Shown in pieces: positions 32,083-40,587 of a stretch of 64,000 nucleotides of DNA. A program made the position numbers and the translations under genes. Position 1 is the stretch's first letter. Each line of letters begins with the position of its first letter. Source of the stretch: Oscillibacter faecalis_A. GTDB lineage: Bacteria > Bacillota > Clostridia > Oscillospirales > Oscillospiraceae. The notes under the pieces were generated by a model that worked only from the letters and a program-made list of their open reading frames with translations, did not search any database and was not told the DNA's origin. Location: assembly GCF_029218125.1 (NCBI RefSeq), contig NZ_JARFXX010000004.1:186001-250000 (forward strand), read 5' to 3'.

Positions 32083-33603
32083 TTACTTGCCCAGTGTCTC
32101 ATACTGGGGCTTCACATCCCGCTTCTTGATGCTGTACAGGAAGATGCCAAGGAACAGGGCAGCCACCAGAACACCGATGGGGTAGGCCACAGCGGTGTTG
32201 TACACAATGGCACCGTCTGCGGTCTTGGTGTTGAGGAACTGGCCGAGGCACTCATTGCCCAGCAGGAAGTATGTCACGGACACAGCGCTCATGAACGTTG
32301 CGGGGACAGCGGTGATCCAGTAGTTCTTCTTATCGTAGAACAGATACATGGAAGCGGCCCACAGCACGATCATGGCAAGGGTCTGGTTCGTCCAACTGAA
32401 GTAACGCCAGATAACGGTATAGTCGATGGCACCCAGCGCGTTGCCGATACCGAGGATGGCACCGACGCCCAGCACAGGGATGCAGAGTTTCAGGCGGCCC
32501 ACCATGGACTTCTGCTCCACATGGAACCAGTCGGCCAGCACCAGACGGGCGGAACGGAAAGCCGTATCGCCGGAGGTGATGGGGCAGGCGATAACGCCCA
32601 GCATAGCAAGGGCAATGCCGATGCCGCCCATGGTCTTGGAGCAGACATCGTAGATAGCGGCAGACTGACCGTTGGCAAGGGCAGCGGCAAGGCCGGTGTT
32701 CAGGCCGCCAGTGACCTCATACAGCGCGCAGCCGGCAGCGGCCCAAATCAAAGCGATAATGCCCTCGCACACCATGGCACCGTAGAACACGAAGTGGCCC
32801 TGCTTCTCACTTTTCATGCAGCGGGCCATCAGAGGGCTCTGGGTGGCGTGGAAACCGGAAATTGCGCCGCAGGCCACGGTGATGAACATAAAGCTCCACA
32901 CCGGAGTGCCGGAGGGATGCATGGAGCGGAAGTTGTTCCAAATTTCGGGAATGGTGTACTCAGGCTTGACAAAGATGCCGATGGCAACGCCCACAGCCAT
33001 GATGATCAGGCAGATGCCGAACAGGGGATAGATTTTGCCGATGATCTTATCGATAGACAGGAATGTGGCGATAAAGTAGTACACCAGCACGAGAATCAGC
33101 CAGAACAAGGTGGTAGTGACAATGCCGGAGGCGCCGCTGTTTTTGAACAGGGTCACGATAAGGCCGGCGGGGCCGACAGCGAACACGGTGCCCACCATGA
33201 TAAGCAGCACCACGCTGAACACGCGCATGACGTTCTTCATGAAGCCGCCCAGATAAATGCCGGCGATCTCAGAGATAGAGGCACCGCTGTTGCGCTCACT
33301 CATCATGCCGGAGAAGTAATCGTGAACACCGCCGGCGAAGATGGTGCCGAACGTAATCCACAAAAACACGATGGGCCCCCACAGAGCGCCCTGAAGGGCA
33401 CCAAAGATGGGGCCAAGGCCGGCAATGTTCAGCAGTTGAATCATAAACAGCTTCCACTGGGGAAGAACCACGTAGTCCACGCCGTCATTGATTTTGACAG
33501 CAGGGGTCTCGCGGTCATCGGGCCCGAAGGTCCGCTCCACCAGAGAGCCGTAGATGAAGTAGCCGCCGATCAGAATTGCCAGACAGATGAGAAAACTGAT
33601 CAT
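32083..33603 (-). CDS. cstA: Carbon starvation protein A (peptide/pyruvate transporter family)
   Basis: A 506-residue membrane protein with about 14-16 helices. CstA-family blocks are present: GLGPIFGALQGALWGP, FGTIFAGGVHDYFSGMMSERN, and SGFHATQSPLMARC. Family members transport peptides or pyruvate when nutrients run low. This is the shorter form lacking the long C-terminal extension of E. coli CstA (about 700 residues). ATG at 33603 follows AAGGAGAG; the frame stays open further upstream through AT-rich promoter DNA, which is not coding. Monocistronic. Confidence 0.9.
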   Translation of the reverse strand: MISFLICLAILIGGYFIYGSLVERTFGPDDRETPAVKINDGVDYVVLPQWKLFMIQLLNIAGLGPIFGALQGALWGPIVFLWITFGTIFAGGVHDYFSGMMSERNSGASISEIAGIYLGGFMKNVMRVFSVVLLIMVGTVFAVGPAGLIVTLFKNSGASGIVTTTLFWLILVLVYYFIATFLSIDKIIGKIYPLFGICLIIMAVGVAIGIFVKPEYTIPEIWNNFRSMHPSGTPVWSFMFITVACGAISGFHATQSPLMARCMKSEKQGHFVFYGAMVCEGIIALIWAAAGCALYEVTGGLNTGLAAALANGQSAAIYDVCSKTMGGIGIALAMLGVIACPITSGDTAFRSARLVLADWFHVEQKSMVGRLKLCIPVLGVGAILGIGNALGAIDYTVIWRYFSWTNQTLAMIVLWAASMYLFYDKKNYWITAVPATFMSAVSVTYFLLGNECLGQFLNTKTADGAIVYNTAVAYPIGVLVAALFLGIFLYSIKKRDVKPQYETLGK

Positions 33604-33685
33604 TGTTGAACTCTCCTTCCATTTTTTAACACGGTTATTGAGCGAAAAATGAGTATAAAAACGTTTACATTCACTTTCGGCCAAT

Positions 33686-33713
33686 ATATTACCATATAAA
33701 ATGAAAAGGTCAA
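33686..33713 (-). promoter_or_regulatory. Promoter of cstA
   Basis: Minus strand TTGACC (33708-33713), 16-nt spacer, TAATAT (33686-33691), in an AT-rich region about 80 nt before the start. Confidence 0.65.
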
Positions 33714-33852
33714 TCGTCAATAAAACTAAAAAATTCTTTAGAATTTTGTCAAAAAAGGCAATATAATTCCGAGATATTAATAGAAGCAATGTTGAGAAAA
33801 GATGCAGTCAGTAAAATCGGACAAAGAGGACGCGGCAAGCGCACAAAATGCC

Positions 33853-34650
33853 CTACAGTGTCGGCGAACAGCGGAAATGCAGCAGCGCCTCCAGCACGCC
33901 GCCGCCCACGGCCAGCGCCTTATCCGAGGCGGTGGTGCAGTTGGCGGCCTGTCCCCGGGGGTCCACATCGCCGCATTTCATGCCGGGGAATACCTCCAGT
34001 CCCGCCTGCAGCAATCCCCGGAGGCAGCCATCGATGGTGCAGACCATGGGAACACCGTTTACGGTGGCGGCGATGTCTCTGGCCCGGACCAACTGTCCAA
34101 TTTCCATGCAGGGTGTAAAGACACCTGCCGCCGGTGCCCGGAGTACCCGCTGGGCGCTTTTGCCGCCGATCTCGCCGGGAATGCCGGTGTTGGGCAGCGG
34201 ACTGCCGCTGTACAGCGTTCGCCCCAGCGTGTGGCCCCGCATGGTTTCCACGGCGGCGTGGCAGTCAACGCCGACGGTGAAGCCGGGGCCGATGCCGATG
34301 ACCACCGGGGCGTCCGTGATAGCAGTGCCTAAATTCCGCTTCGCGAGAATGGCGTCCACCACAGCGGCGGGACGCAGTTGATGAATACACCTGCCCTCCG
34401 GGTCTGCCAGAACGGCGATCTGCCCCCGCTCCGCAAGGGACAAAGCATTTTCAGTCCCGTCGGCCCGAACGGCGGTGACATCCTCCACGGTGCAGAGGCC
34501 CAGCCGCAGCGCCTCGGAAAAGCAGACGGTCCGGCGGATAGAGGTGGGAGCAGGGAGGTCCGTCATGATGATGGAATAGCCTGACCGGTGGAGCCGCAGC
34601 GCGATGCCGGAGGCAATATCCCCCGCGCCGCGGATGATAATAAGCGGCAT
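33853..34650 (-). CDS. yqeB: YqeB/EF2563-type selenium-dependent molybdenum hydroxylase maturation protein
   Basis: A 265-residue Rossmann-like protein starting MPLIIIRGAGDIASGIALRL, the hallmark of the EF2563 (YqeB) family that co-occurs with selenium-dependent molybdenum hydroxylases. Other conserved blocks: DLPAPTSIRRTVCFSEA, PVVIGIGPGFTVGVDCHAAVET and RTLYSGSPLPNTG. It starts 3 nt after the XdhC gene stop and is clearly in the same transcript. Its exact step in cofactor maturation is not established. The hydroxylases it should serve lie 12-20 kb away in this window. Confidence 0.88.
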   Translation of the reverse strand: MPLIIIRGAGDIASGIALRLHRSGYSIIMTDLPAPTSIRRTVCFSEALRLGLCTVEDVTAVRADGTENALSLAERGQIAVLADPEGRCIHQLRPAAVVDAILAKRNLGTAITDAPVVIGIGPGFTVGVDCHAAVETMRGHTLGRTLYSGSPLPNTGIPGEIGGKSAQRVLRAPAAGVFTPCMEIGQLVRARDIAATVNGVPMVCTIDGCLRGLLQAGLEVFPGMKCGDVDPRGQAANCTTASDKALAVGGGVLEALLHFRCSPTL

Positions 34651-34653
34651 GAC

Positions 34654-35667
34654 CTAAACTCCCTTCTGCCCAGCGGCGTCCCGGCGGATGGCCCGCACAT
34701 AAATCAGCTCACCAGCAATGCTGACAGCAATCTCCTCCGGCGTTTCCGCACGGATAGCGGTGCCGATGGGGGTGTGGACAGAGGCAATCGCCTCCTCTGA
34801 GATTCCCAGCTCCCGCAGACGTTGGCTGACCACGGCGATTTTGGAGCGGGAGCCGATGACGCCCACATAGGCCAGATCCCGCTGTAAGAGCTGGGCCTCC
34901 ACCTCTAAATCATGGAGGTGGCCGCTGGTCATCACGGCGGTGTAATCCCCGGCGAAAAGGGGCAGGGAGGCTTCAATATTTCGGAAATCGCCGCAGATAA
35001 CGGCCTCAGCCGCCGGGAACGCGGCGGCATCTGCATAGTTCGGCCGGTCATCAAAGACCACGGGCCGGAAATTAACGGTCCGCAGCAAGGGAACCAGCGC
35101 CCGGGCAATGTGGCCCGCGCCGAAAATCACCACCCGCTCCCCAACAGGCAGGGGGAGGCAGAGGACACCATCAGTCAATACGGCGGGGCGGATGGGGAGA
35201 TGAGCGCTTGCAAAGGCACCCACCAGCGGCGTACCCTGCTCGTCCAGCAGAGCGGGGGCGGAGCCCTCCGCCCGCAGCACCAGCCAGCCGGGGCGGGCGT
35301 GTTCCAGCCGTGCCAGCACCGTTTCCGCCAGCCTTTGCCACAGGGCGTCGCCGCCGGGGATAAATTGGAACAGCACCGTGACCGCGCCGCCGCAGGCCAT
35401 GCTCAGGCTGTCCGGACTTTGAGTCAGGTCCAGACCGAAGTGCCGCAGAGCGGAGCTGTGCCGGGTCAACAGTTCCATGGCGGTTTCTTCGGAGCAAAGC
35501 TCCACCCGGCCACCGCCGATTGTGCCGCAGAGCCGCCCCTGCGGCCCTACCAGCATTTGGCTGCCCACGCCCCGCGGGGCGGAGCCTGTCTGTGCGGCGA
35601 TGGTCACCAGAACGGTATCCGCCCCCGCCGCAATGCTATAAAGAAGCTGGCGCATGATCGTCTGCAT
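34654..35667 (-). CDS. xdhC: XdhC-family molybdenum hydroxylase maturation protein
   Basis: A 337-residue XdhC/CoxI protein. XdhC binds molybdenum cofactor and helps its sulfuration (or, in this context, selenation) and insertion into xanthine dehydrogenase. The N-terminal XdhC_CoxI block (VTIAAQTGSAPRGVGSQMLV, GTIGGGRVE) and the C-terminal Rossmann block (VVIFGAGHIARALVPLLRT, VMTSGHLHDLE, YVGVIGSRSK) are both complete. ATG at 35667 follows GGGAGGG. It is the first gene of a two-gene operon with yqeB. Confidence 0.9.
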   Translation of the reverse strand: MQTIMRQLLYSIAAGADTVLVTIAAQTGSAPRGVGSQMLVGPQGRLCGTIGGGRVELCSEETAMELLTRHSSALRHFGLDLTQSPDSLSMACGGAVTVLFQFIPGGDALWQRLAETVLARLEHARPGWLVLRAEGSAPALLDEQGTPLVGAFASAHLPIRPAVLTDGVLCLPLPVGERVVIFGAGHIARALVPLLRTVNFRPVVFDDRPNYADAAAFPAAEAVICGDFRNIEASLPLFAGDYTAVMTSGHLHDLEVEAQLLQRDLAYVGVIGSRSKIAVVSQRLRELGISEEAIASVHTPIGTAIRAETPEEIAVSIAGELIYVRAIRRDAAGQKGV

Positions 35668-35707
35668 GGTGTTCCCTCCCTGTGCTTTCATTCGATATTC
35701 TGAGAAA

Positions 35708-35736
35708 AGAATAACAAACGATACACGAAAATGCAA
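35708..35736 (-). promoter_or_regulatory. Promoter of xdhC-yqeB
   Basis: Minus strand TTGCAT (35731-35736), 17-nt spacer, TATTCT (35708-35713), about 40 nt before xdhC. Confidence 0.6.
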
Positions 35737-35784
35737 GCAGATACGAAAATCCCCGCCGCACAGTGCCTGTACGGCGGGGGTGGC

Positions 35785-36210
35785 TCAGAGCGTTTTGGCC
35801 CAAGCGTCCAGCTTTTCCATAAAATCACGGTTCAGCCGCAGAAATACGGACTGTTCCTCCGGCGTCCAGCCCTCATAAATCTCGTTTTCGGCTTTGATGA
35901 GGCGGCACACCGTCCGCTCCGCCAGCGCGGCGCCCTGCTCTGTGAGAAATACCAGTGTATTGCGGCCACTGCCGGGAGCCCGGTAGAGTACACCGGCTTC
36001 CTCCATTTTTTTCAGCGCGGAATTGACGGTGGTTTTTGTCATGCCGGTGGATTGACACAGCTCCGTCTGGCGGCAGCCGGCGGCGCTGACGGAGAGCGCG
36101 TACAAAATCCAGAGCTCACTGTCGGAAAATCCCATTTTCAAAGCGGCCTCATGGTAGATACTGCCGATCTGCCGGTCAAGCTGGTTGATCTGCTGGAACA
36201 TATTTTTCAT
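35785..36210 (-). CDS. MarR-family transcription regulator
   Basis: A 141-residue winged-helix protein: recognition region QTELCQSTGMTKTTVNSALKKM followed by the wing (GSGRNTLVFLTEQG). It starts 12 nt after the MATE exporter stop, with the ribosome binding site AAGGAGG overlapping the exporter's last codons, so both are one operon. A perfect 16-bp palindrome in the operon promoter is the likely binding site, giving autorepression relieved by an exported ligand (inference). Confidence 0.88.
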   Translation of the reverse strand: MKNMFQQINQLDRQIGSIYHEAALKMGFSDSELWILYALSVSAAGCRQTELCQSTGMTKTTVNSALKKMEEAGVLYRAPGSGRNTLVFLTEQGAALAERTVCRLIKAENEIYEGWTPEEQSVFLRLNRDFMEKLDAWAKTL

Positions 36211-36222
36211 GGTGGTTCCTCC

Positions 36223-37554
36223 TTATGCGTAGCCGTACTTTTTCCGCTTCCGCACGAGGCAGGTGGCGGAGAGCACCAGCGCTGCGAGCTCCGCTACGAT
36301 CACAGCGCTCCACACACCGTCCGTGCCGAGGACCAGCGGCAGCAGCAAAACAGCGGATACCTCGAAGATCAGCGTCCGGGCAAAGGAGATGAGGGCGGAG
36401 GTAAAGCCGTCATTCAGGGCGGTGAAGAAGGAGGAAGCGTAAATATTGTAGCCGCACAGCAGGAAGGAGAAGGAATAGATGGAAAATGCCCGGACAGTCA
36501 CGGCCAGCAGCACCGCGTCATAGGACACAAAGATCATGGACAGCGGTCTTGCCAGCAGCAGCGCGGCGGCGGTCAGCACCACGCTCATAAGGGCGATGAG
36601 CCGCAGGCTTTTTCGCAGCAGGCCCCGCAGCTCGTCCTGATTTCCGGCACCGTAGTGATAGCCTACAATGGGGGCGCTTCCCATGGAGTAGCCGAGGAAA
36701 ATGGCCGCGAAGATGAAGTTCACATACATGATGACGCCGTAGACCGCTACACCGTCCGCACCCATCAGGCGCATGAGCTGCCAGTTATAGAGCATGGTGA
36801 CGATGGACATGGAGATGTTCGTCATAAACTCCGAAGCGCCGTTGGTGCTGGCCTTTATCAAAGAACGCAGGTCGAATTGGGTGCGGCACAGGTGGAGCTT
36901 ACTTTTATTGGGAAGGGCGAAATACAGCAGGGGGACCACGCCGCCGATCCACTGACTGATAGCGGTGGCCAGCGCGGCGCCGATGACGCCCCACTTGAAA
37001 ACGGCGATGAACAGTGTGTCCAGTACCATGTTGGCAACACCGGCGGCCACGGTGACGTAAAGCCCCAGATTGGGCCGCTCCGCCGTGACAAGAAAGCTCT
37101 GGAACGTGCTTTGCAGCATAAAGGGAATCATTGCGGAGAGAACGATGCGCCCATAGCTGACACAGATGGGAAGCATGGTCTCATCCGCGCCCAGAAAGCG
37201 GGACATGGGCGCTAAAAACAAAATGCCGCCGACGGTAAATACCGCACCCAGCCCGATGAGCACGTAGATCAGCAGGGAAAAAATCTCATTGGCCCGTTTG
37301 CTGTCGCCGGTTCCCAGCGTATAGGACACCAGTGCGCTGCCGCCGCTGCCCAGCATAAAGCCCACCGCGCCTAAGATCATCAGAAACGGCATGATGAGGT
37401 TCACAGCGGCGAAGGAGTCAGAGCCCACATAATTGGAAACGAATACACCGTCCACCACGCCATAAATAGAGGTAAATACCATCATGACCATGGAGGGGAG
37501 TGTGAATTTCAGCAGCTTGCTGTAGGTAAAATGCTCGGATAATTGAATGTTCAT
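36223..37554 (-). CDS. MATE-family multidrug/metabolite exporter
   Basis: A 443-residue membrane protein with 12 predicted helices in two halves, typical of MATE (MatE) Na+- or H+-driven exporters. Recognisable segments are SMVMMVFTSIYGVVDGVFVS and GSGGSALVSYTLG in the first half, and AIFLGYSMGSAPIVGYHYGA in the second. ATG at 37554 follows AAGGAG; the ORF is open 63 nt further into the operator, which is not coding. It is first in an operon with a MarR regulator. Confidence 0.88.
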   Translation of the reverse strand: MNIQLSEHFTYSKLLKFTLPSMVMMVFTSIYGVVDGVFVSNYVGSDSFAAVNLIMPFLMILGAVGFMLGSGGSALVSYTLGTGDSKRANEIFSLLIYVLIGLGAVFTVGGILFLAPMSRFLGADETMLPICVSYGRIVLSAMIPFMLQSTFQSFLVTAERPNLGLYVTVAAGVANMVLDTLFIAVFKWGVIGAALATAISQWIGGVVPLLYFALPNKSKLHLCRTQFDLRSLIKASTNGASEFMTNISMSIVTMLYNWQLMRLMGADGVAVYGVIMYVNFIFAAIFLGYSMGSAPIVGYHYGAGNQDELRGLLRKSLRLIALMSVVLTAAALLLARPLSMIFVSYDAVLLAVTVRAFSIYSFSFLLCGYNIYASSFFTALNDGFTSALISFARTLIFEVSAVLLLPLVLGTDGVWSAVIVAELAALVLSATCLVRKRKKYGYA

Positions 37555-37573
37555 GCTTGGCTCCTTAAAAATA

Positions 37574-37617
37574 ATGTCCGAAATCGTACCAACGGAGTAT
37601 AGTACGATTTCGGACAT
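37574..37617. promoter_or_regulatory. Operator palindrome of the MATE-MarR operon
   Basis: Perfect 16-bp inverted repeat ATGTCCGAAATCGTAC (37574-37589) / GTACGATTTCGGACAT (37602-37617), 12-nt gap. On the minus strand one arm fills the promoter spacer and the other lies just past the -10 box. Confidence 0.85.
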
Positions 37618-37624
37618 GAGTCAA
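37596..37624 (-). promoter_or_regulatory. Promoter of the MATE-MarR operon
   Basis: Minus strand TTGACT (37619-37624), 17-nt spacer, TATACT (37596-37601), overlapped by the palindromic operator. Confidence 0.85.
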
Positions 37625-37655
37625 GTTAAAATTTTGTGCAGCGAGCAGCGGGGAC

Positions 37656-38594
37656 TCAGAGCTTGCCGAACATTTTTTTCAGCTCCTCGATATACAGCTC
37701 TGTCAGGGGATGGTGGGCGCCCTTCCGCAGTATATAATAATGTGTCAGAATGTTGTCATCATTTTCCTCCAGCGGAATGGAGGTGAAGTCATAATGCTGT
37801 GGGTGCTGCCAGACGGTAGAGCTGATGAAAAAGCTGTTGCTGTTTGCCACAATGTCCTGACTGCCGGCACTGTCATTGATGGAGATCACGCATTTGGGCG
37901 GCTCCTCGAAAAGATGGTGGATGGAGGGGGAGGAATCGTCATAAAAGCGGCCGAAGCTCTCAGAGACCTCGGAAACAACATAAGGGTAATCCGCGATGTG
38001 GGCGAGGCGCTCCTCCGGGTCGGCGGTATCGTGAATGGGGTGGTCCTCCCGCATGACAAGGCTGATGTGGCTCTCACCCAGCTCGTGATATTCCAGCGCC
38101 TTTGCGCTGCACAGCCGCTGCACCCGTTGCTGGTGAGCACGGGTCAGGAACACGATGCCAAGGTCGGAGTGGCCATACTGCACATCGTCCATGACATCGT
38201 TGAAGGACTGCTTCTTCAGCCGGACATAAATGCGGTGTCCGTTGTAGCCCTTTTCGATTTCGGGCCACAGGCGGGTGATGGGATAGCTGAGAAAATAGGA
38301 GCGCATGGAGGAAACACTGAAATATTCCTGCCGGAAGCGGCTCTTTTTATAAAGGTCCTCCACAAAGTCCATCTTGTCCAGAATCTCCCGGGCGTAGCTG
38401 AGAAATTCCCGGCCGGGCTCCGTGACGGAGATACCCTTTTTCGTGCGGTCAAAGATTTTGATGCCGAGCTCGTCCTCCAGAGCCTTGATGCTGTTGCTGA
38501 TGTTGCTCTGGGACGTATAGAGCCGCTCGGCGGCCTTGTTGATGGAGGTGCTGTTTGCGACCTCCACCGCGAATGTAAGCTGAAGAAATGTCAT
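37656..38594 (-). CDS. LysR-family transcription regulator
   Basis: A 312-residue LysR-type regulator. The N-terminal helix-turn-helix is clear (FAVEVANSTSINKAAERLYTSQSNISNSIKALEDELG, residues about 8-42), followed by the periplasmic-binding-like effector domain. It is transcribed away from the opine-dehydrogenase-like gene and shares its 290-nt control region, so it very probably activates that cluster in response to its substrate or an intermediate. The effector cannot be deduced from sequence. Confidence 0.9.
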   Translation of the reverse strand: MTFLQLTFAVEVANSTSINKAAERLYTSQSNISNSIKALEDELGIKIFDRTKKGISVTEPGREFLSYAREILDKMDFVEDLYKKSRFRQEYFSVSSMRSYFLSYPITRLWPEIEKGYNGHRIYVRLKKQSFNDVMDDVQYGHSDLGIVFLTRAHQQRVQRLCSAKALEYHELGESHISLVMREDHPIHDTADPEERLAHIADYPYVVSEVSESFGRFYDDSSPSIHHLFEEPPKCVISINDSAGSQDIVANSNSFFISSTVWQHPQHYDFTSIPLEENDDNILTHYYILRKGAHHPLTELYIEELKKMFGKL

Positions 38595-38744
38595 TTGGAA
38601 CGCTTTCCCCCTGTCTCAAACTTCCAAAAATGCGCGCGGAAAAACACCTGCCCGGCAAGCCGGGCACCTGTGCGGAAAGCAGCGCCGAGCAGCGTCAAAA
38701 AACAACCGTCCGGTGGATTGTGTGCCTGTCAGCGCACCCATATC

Positions 38745-38769
38745 AAATTGTCATAAGTAGTGACAATTT
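38745..38769. promoter_or_regulatory. Candidate LysR binding site in the divergent control region
   Basis: 9-bp inverted repeat AAATTGTCA (38745-38753) / TGACAATTT (38761-38769), 7-nt gap, a dyad with T-N11-A character. A TTGACA at 38785-38790 lies just downstream toward the metabolic genes. Confidence 0.5.
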
Positions 38770-38883
38770 TCGCATATATCCGCTTTTGACAAAAATGTGG
38801 TAAGATACAAATATTATATCGCATACCTTTGACAAAATCAAGCTAAGAGACAGATGCGAAAATCAAACAGGAGGGTAAACGTG

Positions 38884-39960
38884 ATGTTGAAGTTTGCGAT
38901 CATCGGTGCCGGCGCTGGCGGACAGAGTATGGCCGCCATTTTGACCGACAAGGGCTATACCACCAGACTGTATGATATTGATAAGGAGAAGATTCACCGT
39001 CTTCAGGAGCTGGATACCATTAAGGTCACCGGCGTCATCGAGTGCGAGGCCAAGCCTGCTGTCATCACCGACAGCATCGAGGAGGTCATGACGGATGTGG
39101 ACGTGGTGATGATCGTTTCTACCACGGACGCTCACGGCAGCATTGCTGCGCAGATCAAGCCCTATCTGAAAGATGGCCAGATCGTGATGTTGAACCCCGG
39201 CCACTGCGGCGGCGCACTGGAGATTGCCAATGTGCTGCGCGGTGAGAACGGCTGCGGCAAGGAACTGATCATTGCCGAGGCTGGTGACCTGATGTACGGC
39301 TGCCGGAGCTATGAGATCGGCAACATCCTGCACACCGGTCTGAAGGTTCATGTCCCCGTGGCAACGCTGCCTGCCGGTGATGTGACGAAGCTGCTGGAGG
39401 TACTGGGTCCCATCTTCCCCTGCCTGAATCCTGCCGCCAACGTGCTGGAAACCGGCTTTGAGGGCGCCGGTGCCATGTTGCACCCCATTCCCAGCCTCAT
39501 GAACATCAATAAGATGGACTTGGGCGAGAGCTACGATTATTACATGGAGGGTATTACCCCCCATATTGCCGATATCATCACCGCCTGCGATAAGGAGCGG
39601 GTAGCCGTGTGCCGTGCACTGGGCGTTGACGCGCTGGATCTGATTTCCATGCTGACCAAGACCTACAAGCTGGAGAAGAAGGACAATCTGTATGACCTGA
39701 TTCAAAGCATCGATTCCTATAGAGCGTTGCGGAACCCCACCACTACCAAGCACCGCTTTATCGTGGAGGATACCATGAGCGGTCTGGTGCCTCTGGCCTC
39801 CGTGGGTCACTCTCTCGGCATTGCCACGCCGATGATGGACTCCTTCGTGAACCTCGCCAGCGCCATCTGCGGCCGTGACTTCTGGACGGAGGGCCGCACG
39901 GCTGAGAAGCTGGGCCTTTCCGGCAAGACTGCCGCCGAGATCCAGGAAATGGTCCGCTGA
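38884..39960 (+). CDS. NAD(P)-dependent opine/octopine dehydrogenase-like enzyme
   Basis: A 358-residue oxidoreductase. The N-terminal Rossmann fold begins LKFAIIGAGAGGQSMAAILTDKG (GxGxxG), and the C-terminal half matches the NAD/NADP octopine/nopaline dehydrogenase alpha-helical domain, with GAGAMLHPIPSLMNINKMD around the catalytic His of that family. Such enzymes form or break N-(carboxyalkyl)amino acids, or oxidise related 2-hydroxy or amino acids. AGGAGGG precedes the ATG at 38884; upstream in-frame codons are rejected. First gene of the LysR-linked cluster. Confidence 0.8.
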   Translation: MLKFAIIGAGAGGQSMAAILTDKGYTTRLYDIDKEKIHRLQELDTIKVTGVIECEAKPAVITDSIEEVMTDVDVVMIVSTTDAHGSIAAQIKPYLKDGQIVMLNPGHCGGALEIANVLRGENGCGKELIIAEAGDLMYGCRSYEIGNILHTGLKVHVPVATLPAGDVTKLLEVLGPIFPCLNPAANVLETGFEGAGAMLHPIPSLMNINKMDLGESYDYYMEGITPHIADIITACDKERVAVCRALGVDALDLISMLTKTYKLEKKDNLYDLIQSIDSYRALRNPTTTKHRFIVEDTMSGLVPLASVGHSLGIATPMMDSFVNLASAICGRDFWTEGRTAEKLGLSGKTAAEIQEMVR

Positions 39961-39981
39961 GACGGGAGAGGGAGAACGAGT

Positions 39982-40494
39982 ATGAATGTCATGGAAGCGA
40001 TGCAGGCCCGCAGAAGCGTGCGGAAGTACCTGCCCCGCAAGGTAGAGGCTGAAAAGCTGCAGGCTGTTTTGGAGTCTGTGCGGCTGACACCCTCCCGCCA
40101 CAATGACCAGAATATCCGCGTTATCGCCGTGCAGGACGAGGCTGTGAAAAAGCAGCTTCGGGAGCAGGGTCAGACCCAGCCCATGGTGGAGGAGGCGGGC
40201 GCCGTTCTGGTGTTCTGCGCCACCGGCGCGCTGGACTTTGTGATGCCCTGCGGCCAGTATGGCTACGTGGTGGATATGTCTCTGGCCACCGGCTTTGCGC
40301 TGCTGGAAGCAGCGGAGCAGGGACTGGATACCTGCATTGTCTGCGCATTTGAGGAGGACGCGGTGAAGCGCGTTCTGGGTATCCCCGAGGAAATGCGGGT
40401 GGTGTCCATGATTGCGATGGGCTACGGCGATGATGACAGCTCCCGCAAGCAGAAAAAGGCGCTGGAGGAGATCGTCAGCTACGATCATTTTTAA
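39982..40494 (+). CDS. Nitroreductase-family flavoprotein
   Basis: A 170-residue short nitroreductase-fold protein. It opens MNVMEAMQARRSVRKYLPRK, the FMN-binding RRSxRxY motif, followed by LTPSRHNDQNIRVIAVQD, again typical (S-x-x-N-x-Q-x). Members reduce nitro, quinone, enone or iodotyrosine-type substrates with NAD(P)H. It follows the opine-dehydrogenase-like gene by 21 nt and is in the same operon. Its physiological substrate is unknown; in this setting it may reduce an unsaturated intermediate (inference). Confidence 0.85.
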   Translation: MNVMEAMQARRSVRKYLPRKVEAEKLQAVLESVRLTPSRHNDQNIRVIAVQDEAVKKQLREQGQTQPMVEEAGAVLVFCATGALDFVMPCGQYGYVVDMSLATGFALLEAAEQGLDTCIVCAFEEDAVKRVLGIPEEMRVVSMIAMGYGDDDSSRKQKKALEEIVSYDHF

Positions 40495-40587
40495 GGAAAG
40501 ATCCCGGCGCATACCCTTCGGTATTATTCGGCAGAGCTGAATTTTACAAGATATCAAGATATTAAGAAAGAAAGAGGGCAAGACAAG

